Below, one piece after another: positions 37,174 to 52,043 of a stretch of 64,000 bases of DNA. Made by a program: the position numbers and the translations under genes. Each line of letters opens with the position of its first letter. Positions within the stretch are counted from its first letter, which is position 1. The notes under the pieces are model-generated. The model had not been told where the DNA came from. It made no database searches and saw nothing but the letters and a program-made list of their open reading frames with translations. Source of the stretch: Chrysomallon squamiferum (taxonomy: Eukaryota > Mollusca > Gastropoda > Neomphalida > Peltospiridae). The stretch lies in the NCBI GenBank assembly GCA_012295275.1, contig CM022669.1:12626172-12690171 (forward strand), in the 5' to 3' direction.

Positions 37174-38214
37174 TTACAAAGTGTGACTCTGGGTCACCGG
37201 CACACTGTAGATCTCAGAACGTCTCCGCACACGACCACAAAACAAAGTCCGCATTTCTTGTCGAAATCGTTGTCCAGTACTGCAGTATAACACAAAATTG
37301 ATACAGTTGTTTGAGTACATCAAAATACTGACCAAGGACCATCTAAATTCGTCAAGTGCCTCGTCCCGAACATTTTCGAAATCTTTTTCAAAAATATTGC
37401 CATATATAACTATTACACAAACAGGAGTTGTACAAATTACGTATGTCGCACTTACTACAAGCAACATGAATGTGATGGATGAGGTCTGATTTCGTCGAAC
37501 TGATGCAGATCTGTTCTGAATATTGTTTCCGTTGTACGTGTCATTCTGCAAAATCTGTCGATTACCAGATACAATTTTGTATATGATTAAAATGTTACAC
37601 ATGATGAGAATAAAGGAAGGCATGAAACTATAGACAGAAAAATCTATCCATGGCCAAATTCTAAGCTCAAATTCGTTGTATGCATCAGTAGTTGGTACAC
37701 AGTGAAGAATATATGTCTCATTTCCGTCGGTTTCTTCAAAGTCGCCGAGGCCAAATAGGTAATGCCCTGGCAAAACGGCCAATATTAAAATTATGGACAC
37801 AATTATAACAATAGTTACACGCTTTGTACATATCATTCTTATTTTATGTGGAAACCATACAGACAAACATCTTTCCAACGTCACCGTCACCAACAACCAC
37901 GTTGACATGTATACCGTCGAATAGCTCGCCCACACGTGCAGTCTGCATGCAGTCGTACTGTATGTTCTGATGTCGTAATTAACTAGAAATTTTAACCATA
38001 GTCTTAACAAGCCAGTACAGAGAACGAGACTGTCGAAGACAGCCAGACATCTCAAATACAGCGACATTGTCGTTTCTCGCATTGATGATGACCATGACAA
38101 AACAATGAACGCTAAAGAGTTACCCACCAGTCCTATTGTCAACATGAACGGCGGAACGTATTTCCAAATAGCGACAGCAGCTCTGTATTCAGGAAAATCG
38201 GATAACTCAGACAT
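37174..38214 (-). CDS. Subfamily A class A GPCR, intact
   Basis: Intact 346-residue single-exon frame, collinear with 9750-10790. Shared features are MSELSDFPEY, LVGNSLAF in TM1, LAVFD in TM2, ACRLHVW opening TM3, ERCLSVWFPHK at the TM3 end, sequon NET and a Cys in loop 2, CTTPVC in TM6, NNCINFVLYC in TM7. It differs from its sisters most in loop 2 after the Cys (VPTTDAYNEFELRIW) and in TM6/loop 3, while intracellular loops are almost unchanged. In loop 3 it shares DTYNGNNIQ with the partial gene at 5712 but not with 9750, a mosaic pattern. Upstream flank carries the GC box at 38750. A functional membrane receptor is likely; the ligand is unknown. Confidence 0.95.
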   Translation of the reverse strand: MSELSDFPEYRAAVAIWKYVPPFMLTIGLVGNSLAFIVLSWSSSMRETTMSLYLRCLAVFDSLVLCTGLLRLWLKFLVNYDIRTYSTTACRLHVWASYSTVYMSTWLLVTVTLERCLSVWFPHKIRMICTKRVTIVIIVSIILILAVLPGHYLFGLGDFEETDGNETYILHCVPTTDAYNEFELRIWPWIDFSVYSFMPSFILIMCNILIIYKIVSGNRQILQNDTYNGNNIQNRSASVRRNQTSSITFMLLVVSATYVICTTPVCVIVIYGNIFEKDFENVRDEALDEFRWSLVSILMYSNNCINFVLYCSTGQRFRQEMRTLFCGRVRRRSEIYSVPVTQSHTL

Positions 38215-38775
38215 GGTCCTTCAGTCAGATTATTTGTAATTATTTCTGGCTATATGCTGTTTCCTGGGTCCAGTTTAAGGAATTAAATCTAATGTTAGTT
38301 AGAAACGAAGAATAACTGAAAATTTAAAATTACACAGTTCTGTTTCGGTGACGGTAATTGTGCAGCGCTTGTTGTTGTTGTTGTTGTTGTTAACGTCAAC
38401 GAAACGTATATGAAAATTACTGTGTCAGTTTTGTAGTTTAAGAAATGTCCTTTAGTCGTCCTTATGATAAACTGAAAAAAAATCAAGTTTGAAACAGATT
38501 TTGTATCCGTCTTGTTGCTTTGGTTGCTGTTGTTGTTACAAACAGATATCTAAAATTCTCTCTCCGTTGTTGTTGTTGTTACTGTCTAATCTCAAATTAA
38601 TATTTTAAATTACGACACACTGTTTTATAGTGAAAGAAACATCATAAATGGACCAGAAGAATAATGGAACATTTTCAAATGTCGAATAGAAACTGTTTTT
38701 CTTATTGGTTTGTTAAGAGTAACCAACAGGACTACTCTGTTTTGATTCAATGGGCGGAGTAATTATGACGTATTA
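38215..38775 (-). promoter_or_regulatory. 5' flank of receptor 37174 with conserved blocks
   Basis: On the minus strand it contains ATTACTCCGCCCAT (38750-38763), a nearby CCTGTTGGTTA (CCAAT-like) and GCGCTGCACAATTACC near 38350-38365, in the same order and spacing as upstream of 9750. Confidence 0.55.
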
Positions 38776-39198
38776 CAGGCCACCCGTAAATATATATATA
38801 TATATATGTATGTATGTGTGTGTGTGTGTGTGTGAGTGTGTTGTATATATGCGTATATAAACATATACATACATATATCTGTCTGTATGCGTTTGTGTAT
38901 CTGTGTTTAGTTTATACAGAGGTAAAGAAAAGTGTTACTGATAAAATTATTTCATAAAATGTATATATATAAATATATATGCATGCACTTTAAGACATCT
39001 GAGCACAACGTTTTCTAAGTAAAATTTTGTTACGTGGATATTTTACGTTTTTTGGTTAATTTTAAAATCTGTCTAGATAAATTTGTGTCACATTAAACTG
39101 TTATTACTGAAACTGATTTAGATTAATATAGTAATAAAATTATGTTTTGTCTTCCAGAGAGTGTTATAGTATTGATTTTTATTCTTCGACGCAAATAA

Positions 39199-39294
39199 CT
39201 ATCTACACGATCTAATCAGAGTAGAAGAATAAAGTGTGAAAATGTGAGGTAATATCTTTAAATATGTGTGTCTACCTACTGGTGTGTATAGGGT

Positions 39295-39348
<54 letters not shown>

Positions 39349-39759
39349 CCGTGCGTGCCTGTTCTTAAAGTTGTTTTCGGTGGACGTTTCATTCTCCAGA
39401 ACCAGTCGATTACTGGAAAGAATTTTGTTCATGATTAAGATGTTGCACACGATGAGAATAAAGGAAGTTAAAAAATTGTAGACACAAAAGTCTATCCATG
39501 GCCAAACCATTTTCTCGAACACTTCGTACTGATCGTCAAGATCTGAGCAGTGAAGCACGTACGTTTCATTGCTCTCTGTTTCAAGAGTATCACCCATCAT
39601 AATGATGTAATGTGCTGGCAAAACAGCCATTGTCATAATAAAGAGAAAGATCGCCACAAGTGTTCCACGTTCTGTACAAACAGATTTGACCTTATGTGGA
39701 AACCAAACTGAGAAACTCCTTTCCAACAGCACTGACACTAACATCCACGTTGATGTGTA
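39199..39759 (-). pseudogene. Subfamily B GPCR fragment (TM3-TM5) with replaced tail
   Basis: Homology to the 52044 gene starts inside TM3 (YTSTWMLVSV, about 39759) and runs through ERSFSVWFPHKVK, TM4, loop 2 (ETESNETYVLHCSDLDDQYE) and TM5 (SFILIVCNILI) into loop 3. It then breaks after KNR into a CA-repeat-encoded poly-Thr/His tract and the tail KILPHIFTLYSSTLIR. TM1-TM2 and TM6-TM7 are missing. The tail is the same as in the pseudogene at 11760. It cannot make a receptor. Confidence 0.88.
39297..39349. repeat. (TG)n microsatellite inside the pseudogene tail
   Basis: About 26 TG units, translated on the minus strand as the poly-Thr/His run of the broken receptor. Confidence 0.95.
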
Positions 39760-39899
39760 ATGTTTTCTTGATCGCTGTATGTATTCAATATTTCGATCTA
39801 TTTTGAAAATTAAACACTAGACCAAAATAAGATGATGTACATTTCATTATTTATAGTGTTTTTCATTCGTGTATGTCAAGATATCTAGGATTTTATATA

Positions 39900-40575
39900 A
39901 ATCGAATGGATTCTTACGGCGGAAGCAATATTAATTAATACCGTTCTGGTATTTACATCAAAGGTCTGTAGTGTAAGTTTGCCACGGAGAGGTGAAAGGA
40001 AACTAACTTTGTACCCAGATCATCTCTTTGTATACAAATGAAAAAAGTTATAAGAAGCTGTTATTATGATAAAAAAAAAAAAAAAAAAATACAAATAAAA
40101 AATAAAAATTAGCATCCATTTATGACCAAGAATATTAAAATCAATAGTAATTTAAAGAAAATAATAAATAACAAAACAAGACAATAACAACAGCAGTAAA
40201 AACAAACCAACAAAAAACACAAAAATACCACCAATAGAAAAAAAAAAAAAAAAAAAAAATAATAATAATAAACAAAACAAGCAAAAAAACCCCAACAAAA
40301 CAAGAACATTTTTGCTGTAGCGGAAAATATACTAAATATAATAAGCAAACCAACAGAATAACAAACAAAGGTCAAGTTAATATTTACACATTTCAATGGA
40401 AGAATATATCAAACTAGACAATTTTAATAACTAAGAAATATTTTATTATTATTATTATTATTAATATTACTTTTTTTCAAAAATAACATTATCATTATGA
40501 AAATAAAGAATAACACACAATCATTTTTGTTTTATTTTGACGACTTTATTTAATTTCAACTGTTACATCTGTCAT

Positions 40576-40608
<33 letters not shown>

Positions 40609-41291
40609 TAAAAACACACTGAATCACTATTTTGTGATTTGTGAAAAAAAAAAAAAAAATGTACATGCTACTTCACAGTCATGTTCGTAGTTAGTTTTTT
40701 TCTAAATTTATTATAAGTCTTGTTAGTTCCTTTGAGATTAAATAAGTTTGACGATTTTGTTAAAAAAAGAAATAATTCTAAAACAAGGTTACCTAGGAAA
40801 ATGCAGAGTGTTGTCACACACAGGTCTCATTTGTTCTTTGCGAAAAGATCGTCAGAGATCGAAAAACGCGACCAGACTCTGTACACGTACCTCAGTACAC
40901 GGACAGCTGAAACGCACATCGAGTGAAGCTGTGTTATATACCTACTTTAATATATCAGTGATCAGTAATGATATTAATAGGTCAAAAATTACTCAGAATA
41001 AATATAAATTTTAAATCTACGTACTCTTCCGACTGATATATGACATTAAACTGAAAAAAAACAACTCCATTATTATGTTGTTATATCTTGTTTCAGAATA
41101 GCAATTTGGTCTAGAAATATAAAAGTTATTTTACACTGGAGACAAAACAGTTGACATGATTTATAGTATAACATCCAGCTGTAATCAAGAAATCTCATTA
41201 GCAAAGTAATCCTGACTCAAGCATAGATAATACATTGCTTTTAAAAAATAAATAAATAGCCAAAGAAAATGAGAGAAAGAGACAGACAGAC

Positions 41292-41381
<90 letters not shown>

Positions 41382-41784
41382 CATATTTTTAATTATTAAT
41401 ATAAACAATAACACGTATTAGACGATAGACTAAAGTTTTTATCAGGTAAACAATCTTTGAATAATTTCCACATTTACCATGTTCAATGGAAACTGTTATT
41501 TGGAGTATTAGTAAAAGAGAAATCTCGAAATGAGAAAGTTAAATCTCAATGAAACACGTGTTCGACAAGAAATATACATTAACAAACATTATAATCATTA
41601 CTCAAGTCATCGAGAATAACTTCAGGAAACAGTAAATCTCAGAAGATCATTATCAGTAAGTTCTTTATATAAAGTTAACACAATAATTCATGATTTTTCT
41701 TTGAAAGTTTCATCGTCAGTATAAGTAATGTGGTTATAAATCTTTTAACAATAATTAATAAAAGACAGACAATTAAATGAAGGC
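39900..41784. repeat. Segment III, copy D
   Basis: Diverged copy of the 3' flank of subfamily A receptors (compare 8360-9749 and 34400-37173), here lying downstream of the chimeric pseudogene at 41785. Includes a (GA)n tract at 41295-41379 and poly(A) runs. Non-coding. Confidence 0.75.
41295..41379. repeat. (GA)n microsatellite
   Basis: About 42 GA units, in the same relative position as the tracts at 36542-36808. Confidence 0.97.
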
Positions 41785-42619
41785 TTATATTACACAATAT
41801 GACTCTGGGTCATTGGCAAACTGTAGACAGTCTCCGCTCACGACCACAAAACGACATCCGCATTTCTTGTCGAACTGCAATATAACAGAAAATTGATACA
41901 ATTGATTGTGTACACCAAAATGTTGACCAGAGACTATATCAATGCGTCTACTGCCGAACATTTTCAAAATCGGTAAGAAAAGTATTTGTATATATGATTG
42001 TTACATAAACAGGAGTTGTACAAATTACGTACGTCGTACTTACGAAAAGTAACATGAATGTGATGGATGAGGATTGATTTCGTCGAACTGATGCAGATCT
42101 GTTCTGAATGTTGTTTCTGGTGGACGTGTCATTCTCCAGAACCTGTCGATTACTGGAAACAATTTTGTTGATGATTAAAATGTTGGACACGATGAGAATA
42201 AAGGAAGGAACAAATCTGTAGACTCAAAAGTCTATCCATTTTCTCGAATACTTCACACTGATCGTGAAAATATTAACATTGAACATTACTCACCAACACC
42301 AACAGCCATATTCATGTGTAAATTGTCCAGCTGGCGGCCCATAAATGCAGCTTACAAGGAATAAAAAAAATTGTACTGTCGAATGTCATAATATACTAGT
42401 CGTACTAACCAAACTCTAAGGAAACCTTGACTGACTGCCAGGAATCTTAGATATAAAGACGTTGATGTGTTGTTCGTCGACGATTGAATGAAAAAAAACG
42501 AAAACCAGAATGTTACCTGCAAGACAGACGCCAATGAGAAACGGAGGCCGATATTTAAATAAATTAAGTGAAATTTCAAGTTCCTCATAGTCACTGGAAT
42601 CTGCTATTGTATTTTTCAT
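41785..42619 (-). pseudogene. Degenerate GPCR, B-type front and A-type back
   Basis: The normal start ATGGCAGAT is ATAGCAGAT, though an in-frame ATG lies five codons earlier. TM1 is frame-shifted (VFVFFHS for VFVVLMK). TM2 has lost a few codons (LAVSQGFLRVW). TM3 stops after ACKLHLWAA-equivalent DNA, and most of TM3-TM4 is deleted. Loop 2 resumes with CEVFEKM, a B-type sequence. From loop 3 onward the sequence is A-like (QNRSASVRRNQSSSITFMLL, CTTPVYV), and the C-terminal codons around 41797-41900 are shifted and shortened. The 3' flank is of A type, so this looks like a B/A recombinant that then decayed. Confidence 0.85.
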
Positions 42620-43948
<1,329 letters not shown>

Positions 43949-44976
43949 ATGACTGAATTTCCGACTTTCCTGAATATAGAGCTGCTGTGCTATTTGGAAA
44001 TACGTTCCGCCGTTCATGTTAACAATAGGACTGGTGGGTAACACTTTAGCGTTCATTGTTTTGTCATGGTCATCATCAATGCGAGAAACGACAATATCGC
44101 TGTATTTGAGATGTCTGGCTGTCTTCGACAGTCTCGTTCTCTGTTCTGGCTTGTTAAGACTCTGGTTAGAATATCTAGTTATTTACGACATCAGAACATA
44201 CAGTCCGACTGCATGCAGACTGCACGTGTGGGCGAGTTATTCGACCATTTACACGTCAGCGTGGTTGTTGGATGTCGGTGATGTTGGAAAGATGTTTGTC
44301 TGTCTGGTTTCCTCATAAAATAAGAATGATATGTACGAGGCGAGTACCTGTTACAATTGTATCCATAAATTACATTTTTGCCAGGACCATACATTTTTGG
44401 ATATGGAGATTTTGAAGAAACCGAAGGAAATAAGACACGTGTTTCTCACTGTGAAGCGATTACTGATGAATACTACAAATTTGATGTTACAATTTGGTCG
44501 TGGGTTAATGTTTGTGTCTATAGTTTCTTCCCTTTCTTTATTCTCATCATGTGTAACATTTTAATCATATACAAAATTGTTTCTGGAAATCGACAGATTT
44601 TGCAGAATGACACATCCAATGGAAACAACATTCAGAACAGATCTGCATCAGTTCGACGAAATCAGAATTCATCCATCACATTCATGTTATTTGTCGTAAG
44701 TGCGACGTACGTAAATTCTGCAACTCGTTTTTGTGTTTCTGTCATAAATAATAATATCTTTTAAAGAAATTTGAAAATTTTCATGATGAGGCAGTAGACC
44801 CTCTGAGATGGTGCCTGGAATACATTTTGATGTACACAAACAACTGTATCAATTTTGTGTTATACTGCAGTACTGGACAACGATTTTGACAAGAACCCTG
44901 GACTTTCTTTTGTGGTCGTGAGCGGAGACAGTCTGACATCTACAGTGTGCCGGTGACCCAGAGTGATATTGTATAA
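43949..44976 (+). pseudogene. Subfamily A GPCR, full-span but frame-broken
   Basis: Homology runs from ATGACTGAA to the stop after TQSDIV. Lesions: indels in the first 10 codons shift the N-terminus; one extra base in TM3 (TTGGATGTCGGTGATGTTGG for TTGGTGGCGGTGACGTTGG) at about 44272; loss around the end of TM4; one extra A after NNNIF (44760) creates a TAA; and CGA to TGA in helix 8 (GQRF*QE, about 44887). Between lesions the protein is well preserved (GDFEETEGNKTRVSHCEAIT; SSITFMLF), so inactivation is probably recent. Loop 2 resembles that of 15597, marking these as sisters. Confidence 0.92.
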
Positions 44977-45229
44977 TCCAAGCATTCCATTAATTGTCTA
45001 TTGTTTGCTTCAGATTTTCTATTTATTCTAATTTATTGCATATTGACATATGCCTCTTGGCAGCATTCAACATATTCAAGTTTTAGCTTTTAGACAGACC
45101 AAAAGGTTTTCTTTTAATAATAGTCGAGATAACAGATTTTATGGAACACACTAAATATAGAATTTATCAAGGATTATTTAGGAGATAATAGCTGCTAGAC
45201 ATTATTGTTTATATTAACAATGATCAACA

Positions 45230-45232
<3 letters not shown>

Positions 45233-45323
<91 letters not shown>
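45233..45323. repeat. (CT)n microsatellite
   Basis: About 45 CT units. Confidence 0.97.
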
Positions 45324-45328
<5 letters not shown>

Positions 45329-45577
45329 CTATAAGTATTTATTTATTTATTTCAAACTAATGGCTATTCTGACATAAGACATAAAAACACAATAATGCTG
45401 TTATTGTTATTTTTTTTAGTATTTATATTTTTTAAATTTTTGTGTGATTTTTTCATTCGGATCGACATATGCATCTAAAATTAATATTTATTGTGAGCAA
45501 TTTGCGATTTTATCAAGGATTATTTATGAGATAATAGCTGCTACATATTATTGTTCAGATGAATAATGATCAATATG

Positions 45578-45622
<45 letters not shown>

Positions 45623-45966
45623 CTGTCGGTGTTAATGTATATATGTATGCATATATATATATTATATATATATATCTATCTTTAAAGATGAAGCTATAGA
45701 TATTTACTTTACTTCAGTCAGCATTACTTTGCTGATGAGGTCTTTACAATGCAATCTCTACGTATGATATGTCTCTAATGAGAAGTAACTTATATTTTTT
45801 ATTCTTTACATCAAAGTGCTGTACTGACACGTGTAACAACAACACTGAAATGGAGAATAATAAGATGTTTGGATTCTATTTCTTTGCAAACCATATGTAG
45901 ATGCAACTTTTATATGTATCCTGAAAATTAATTTTAAGTTTCATCAGATTCTCGAGCACACACACA

Positions 45967-46075
<109 letters not shown>

Positions 46076-46789
46076 TTAAAATCTTCATACATTTCTTGAT
46101 AAATATCACAAAGAGATGAACGCTAAAATGTTCATTTCAGAATGTTTCGAATAATAATAATAATAATAACTAAAAGAAAAGAATTGAATCTTCAGTTAGA
46201 AATTCCATGTCAAACATCTAATTAAAGTGTAAATGGGGAAATGTGAAGAAATAGTCTTAATACATTTTGTATTCATCCATTTTGCATTCTGACAGTCTTA
46301 ATTAATAACGAAGAGTAGAGTCAAAAAAATATTAGGCGTTATTATTATTTTACACAGTCGTTACGTTATCTCGTACAAGTCGGATCTAGTTGCTGTAAAG
46401 TTTGTTTCAGCTCCAGAAAAATACGGTTATCAGTCTTCTGTATACGCAGTGACGTCACGATTGCAGTTGTAAAGGGATAAAATGGCTGTGTTCAGATGTT
46501 TTGTAACAATATTGTATTGTCATGCATTATTATCTACGATTATATGTCGCCCAAAATAATAACTTGGATGAATGAAGAATATTTATTAGGCCAGTTATTC
46601 AGACCTTGAAAAGTATACCTTGAAAAGGTAATGTGGAAAATAAAAGAAGAAAACAAAATGAAAATAGCATTAGTCACATTATGAGAGCTTTATGGAAGAA
46701 GAATAAGCAAGCTGCAGTAATGAGAGCAGTTATATATATTTGACAAACTAGCGAAATCTAACTTTTTGACAGTACGATTCATTCTGTGT

Positions 46790-48236
46790 ATAATTTGAAA
46801 GCGTGACTATTTATTGTCTACAAATCAGTGTAAACTTGATATACTTCCTCACATATTAAACTTTACGTATATGTATCTGAGTGTTTCGATCTGATTGATG
46901 CGGAAATGTTCAATGTGATGTAGAAATAGCGTACTTTCATCGGTTATTATTTATCTTCTGTGGATATTTTGTATTCACCTTTGAGTAGTAAACTCATGTT
47001 CTAGACCTTGGTGAACTTTTATTATTAATATATACATATTTTCAAAGCAAATATCAGAATAGGCTGAAAAATAAATAATTGTAAAGACGAAGATGATTAT
47101 TAATAACATTTCTGAAAGACGACATTCGGTTTACATATAAGCTTTAAAATCTTAGCTGACATTTGTTGATATAGTCAAATGAAAAAATACTATTTATAAT
47201 GAAATGTAAATAATCTTATTTTTGTCTATTGTGTCAGTGTTTGTTTATTGAAATTAATCGAAATCTTGAATACAGAGAGTGATGAAGAAAACCGTGATGT
47301 TTGTTTTTAATATATAATTTCAGTCGTGAAAAAAAAGGACAAATAACTATTTAATCAGTTTTAAGAGGTTCCAGGTAAAAAAAAAAAAAAAAAAAGTTAT
47401 AATAATAATAAAAGAATGGTTAATAAATTTCATGCAAGTTGAATATTTACAGTTTTAATAACTATTTCGTCGGACAACATGTACATTTTTTATTACTTCA
47501 GAATAAAAAAAATAAAAAAAAACAAACAAATATTCCTAATTAATTTTTATTAATTTCTGACTGAAAGGACTAAACAGAAGGCAATTACATGTTTGTCTTT
47601 TCTGTTAACTCGTGAATTAAAAAGTCTGTTCTTTGGAACAAAATGCAAAATTATTTATGATGAAACAGGTGGGGGAGAAAAAATGTCTTTGTCGGTGTCC
47701 ACGTCTAAGGAGAACAAAAAAAACACCCACGAAATTTAACAGGATTTTTGCACGAGAAACCAAAATTTGATTTCTTCTTTAAATATTCAGTAAAAAGAGA
47801 ATGTCGCTGAATTTTTACTATTGATAATATATTTTTTTCCCTGAAAGTAGTTTATTAGCATTAATGTGTTTAGTGTATGGAATTAATTAAGATGCTTACA
47901 TACAAAATTCATAACTATTTTCCAGCTATATTCAGTGTCATTTTTTTTTTTCAAAGGCATCGATTGCTGCCTTGCGTTATAAATTGTAAAAAAATTGTAC
48001 AATAATAATAATTCAAATATTTAATTTTTCGTCATTTTTGGCATTATGCTAGAAGCCCGAGACCCTTTTATATCATGAGTACGTCGACCATAGACAGCTC
48101 AGCCCACTTACAAATCCAGCACTCTTTAATTAATAAAATAAAATTAAAACAGCAGTAGCAATAATAAAAAAAAACAATTACAAAAATAATAAATAAATAA
48201 TAAAGTGACAAAACGACAATTAGTATAGCCATGGCA

Positions 48237-48306
<70 letters not shown>

Positions 48307-48622
48307 TTAATAATAATAAAAATAACAAAACAACACCACCAACAACAACGACAACAATAATGATAATAATAATTTTAAATGTGTTGTTATTATTTTTATT
48401 ATGCTAGAAGACCGAGACCCTCTTATATTATGAGTACGTGGACTACAGACAGCTCAGCCCACTTTCAAATCCAACACTGTTTACTGTAATAAAATAAAAT
48501 TAAAACAGCGGCAACAGCAAGAAAAAAAAAATAACAAATACAAAACCAAAAAAGAATATATATTTTTTAACTCGACTGAACGCTATTAAGGTAACTTAAT
48601 AATAATGATGATGATGATGATG

Positions 48623-48703
<81 letters not shown>

Positions 48704-48934
48704 TACTGTGCCAAATAAGTTTAGCAATTACTAAGAAGATATGAAATACGGACTACCTGACTGTATGTTGAATTTATTTCTACACATTATTTCACTCATA
48801 CAGCATTTCTGAATACAGCCAGCAGTAACGCGTTGTCACGGGATCAACGTCTTTACTTTAATTTCAACTGATGAAACGGAGGTTTACATCTACCAAAATG
48901 GTGAGAGAAACTCAATAATGTGTGTGTACACCAG
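46790..48934. repeat. Intergenic segment II, copy 3 (diverged)
   Basis: Collinear but clearly older copy of 465-2300 and 17759-19750, enlarged by (AAT)n tracts (48238-48306, 48625-48702) and by a second copy of the motif TATGCTAGAAG.CCGAGACCC (48045 and 48400). Non-coding. Confidence 0.8.
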
Positions 48935-49198
48935 CGGCATCGATGACAACAGTACATCGTCGTGTCATACTTCTAATGAGAGCATTAATCTATCTTATCT
49001 TGGAGTAGATAATCGTGGTCTACCAGAACGTGGTCGATCTCGCACTTCCCCTGTTTGATGTTCGCGTTGTCATAGTCGTGATATGGTATAATCACGAACA
49101 CTAAAGTACAGAGCGACGTCGTGTACGCTTTGGCCAGCGTTAAGCCGTCCCATTGCTTCATGACGTTGATTTTCCGTTAAACCTGGACGGTGACCCAT
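48935..49198 (-). mobile_element. Tc1-type transposase relic, best-preserved copy
   Basis: Starts with ATG at 49198 and reads MGHRPGLTENQRHEAMGRL, then AGQSVHDVALYFSVRDYT, a stop inside the HTH (ISRL*QREH), then TGEVRDRPRSGRPRLSTPR and another stop. This is a typical Tc1 N-terminal DNA-binding domain. The catalytic domain is missing. Because the copies at 19755 and 2295 sit in the same place in their segments, the insertion predates the segment duplications. Confidence 0.8.
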
Positions 49199-49494
49199 TA
49201 TAACAGGATAAATTCTTCCTTTCGCTTATTGGATGATGTTGGGTCAGTGCATCTAAATGTGATTTCAATGCATCCGTATTGCACGCGCTTCTGCGACCGC
49301 ACGAGCGCACCGCGTTTGCACGTGCAGTACGCACACATAGCTGTGTGCTATACGACAAATGGTGTTTTTTTCATTACCCAGTGCGAGAGGCCATGTGCAG
49401 CTAACATATTACCAAGTTTCATCGCTTTATTTTAATTTATTTGGAAGCATCAGTCATTTACAAAAACTTGCTAAACTTTTTTGGTTAATAACAA

Positions 49495-49527
<33 letters not shown>

Positions 49528-51326
49528 AAATGAAAAAAATGAAATAAAATAAAAAGTAATTACTAAATAAAATTAAAACAATCCCGCCCTTACAACAACA
49601 ATAAAAAAAGAAAAAAAAAGAAGAAAAATAGCAAACAAATTAAGGACGATTTTGGTAAAGATTCCCTCACAATATTCCAGAGAAAGAAACTGGATAACAA
49701 AGCCGCTGCAGCCCTTACTTTATCTAATAATACAGCACTTTCGTACTGGAAATAATTAAATAAATAAATAAATAAATAAATAAGAGATTAAAGAAAGAAA
49801 AAACTGTAGAAAATCACAGGTCGTTTGCAGGCCTCTTCTTTCGTAGGACACCAGTACACGGCATATAATTAAAGATTAAAATGTGGGGCACTGTTGTTGT
49901 TTTTTTTTTTTTTTTTAAATAAAACATTTCTTTTTGCATACAAAGGGAGACAAATACAAGAGACCAAAATCAATGTTTTTGCCTAGTGTTCTGTCTCGTG
50001 ACTCTGTTAAACGTTAGCAAGTTACATCGTTTATCTATAACAGTAAAGCACGCAGTGTCCTCAGCAATGTTCCCTTTTTATTCGATTACTACACGCATAC
50101 ACGCACGCACAGACGGACAGACTCAGAGAGAGACGCACAAACACACACACACAGTCTCGCACACATACATACACAACACATACGCTCTACTCAGCATCAG
50201 TAATATTAACAATAATAACACATATATAAATGAAACAAAATGTGTGTATACGTTTGTATGTATATTAAAATATGTAAAGGTGTACTAAAAGGCACACATT
50301 CATTGATTTGCTGGTAAAGAAAATACAGATGTTCTTGCGTAAATATGGGCACCATCTGTGATTATCATTTAATGTCCAGCAAATTTTAGTTAACAATGCG
50401 GCAGTATAGTGCGTTATGAACACCTGACTACAGTGTACGTACGTTTTATTTTATAGTATGAAGTCAGGGATAACATAATCGATATGAAAACAAAATAAGC
50501 GTTAAACAGTACCAAAGAAACTTAATTTTTGCTCTGTGGAGTATTAATCGCTACAGTGTACATTAATTAAAGTATGTTTAAATAAATTAGATATATGTTC
50601 AAGTTATTATTTTACCTCATGACAGAATTATATAAAAAAAAAAAGAAAAGAATTATGATAATATAAAGATACTATTAAAAACATTTAACACTGGACTGCA
50701 AATTCACGAACAAAACACTGCTTAGAAGTATACAGGCGAGTGTTAGGTTGTTTCCTCCTGTCAGCAAACGTTTGTGCTTTAAGTTTATCTCATATAATAT
50801 ATTATATATTACATCTGTTCCTTTATTTCCTTAAATTTAAATAGCGTTGCTAGCATAATGTGAAGCACATAAATATCAAATATTAACAAATTGGCAAGTA
50901 ACTAAACATACTTTATAAGAGAATGGGATTGGATAGTGAAAAAAATGAACATCTGGAAATGATGTACATTAATTGAATATATTTCATATTTTGATAACAC
51001 AGCTTGTATAATGAATAGTATATTAGCACGAAAGAAAGTATCTTGAAACATATTAGACTAAGCACGAAAGAAAGTATCTTGAAACATATTAGACTACACT
51101 AGCTAATATGATTACAGTAAAGGTAGTTATCATTGGACTGTATTTCAACAGTATCTAAAACACCAGCTTTCCAGTTATTTTTATTACCTTGTAACATAAT
51201 ACAGATATATAGTAATAAATTAATCATTAACCGAATTTCGGATAAAAAAAAAAAAAAATAATAATAATAATAATAATAAAAATAAAAAATAGAAAGAAAT
51301 GAGGTTAAAAATAATAAAGGAAAACG

Positions 51327-51367
<41 letters not shown>

Positions 51368-52043
51368 AAAGAAGGCAATAGAAAGAAACAAATAAAGTGT
51401 TTTCGACTTTAGAATCAATGATTTCTTTCATGAAGAAAATGAATTGCTTTGTATTGCCTCTTGAATTGGCGTTTCCACAACTCAATAATTGTTATTAAGT
51501 TACAATCCGGTGAGAAAGAGGTAATTGCGTGTCCTCAAAGAGTTAGGTGATTCGATGTGTGCATTGTTTCAGAAAGCTCTTATACCATTTTCAAAGTCGA
51601 TATCTTAAGTGGAAATTTGCCAATGAAAAGCGTGAATTACAATTGTCATAGCTGCGAACTACTCTGTAATATTTGTCTTACTATAAAAAGCTTTCCGACG
51701 AACAGTAATAGTTATCTGCGACGGACACGCCCACTGACCTGTCAGAACAGTCACAAATTGTCTGATTAGCACGTTAATTTTTTTCCTATTCTGTCCTACA
51801 GTAATAGTCTGTCAGCTGAAGTTCTGCTGAAGCAGAATCTATTACAGGTATCACAGAGTAAAACTATATTTTTAAAAACAACAACTCGTGTTTAAAGCGC
51901 ATTAATGAATACAGTATATATATAGCACTGCATACAGGTAAACAGTTCACATTCAAACATTTCTGAAGCTGGAACAGTAATATCAAGTTCTGGCTTTCCA
52001 GTGTTTTGTGTGAGGTTTATATTAATTTGAAATCAAACAGACA
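49199..52043. other. Intergenic region without recognisable gene
   Basis: Contains (CAA)n and poly(A) tracts, an exact 36-bp tandem duplication (51025-51060 and 51061-51096), a long poly(A) run near 51329-51365, and a degenerate inverted copy of the 59-bp dispersed repeat (51736-51777). Short open frames have no family signal. The last 90 nt before 52044 match the upstream flank of other B genes. Confidence 0.6.
51025..51096. repeat. Exact 36-bp tandem duplication
   Basis: AGCACGAAAG...TATTAGACTA occurs twice head to tail with no mismatch, so it is recent or an assembly slip. Confidence 0.95.

Noticed and set aside
49158-49435. Open frames on both strands near the Tc1 relic
   Set aside because: They are in the wrong frame; the transposase-like frame is the one starting at 49198 on the minus strand.
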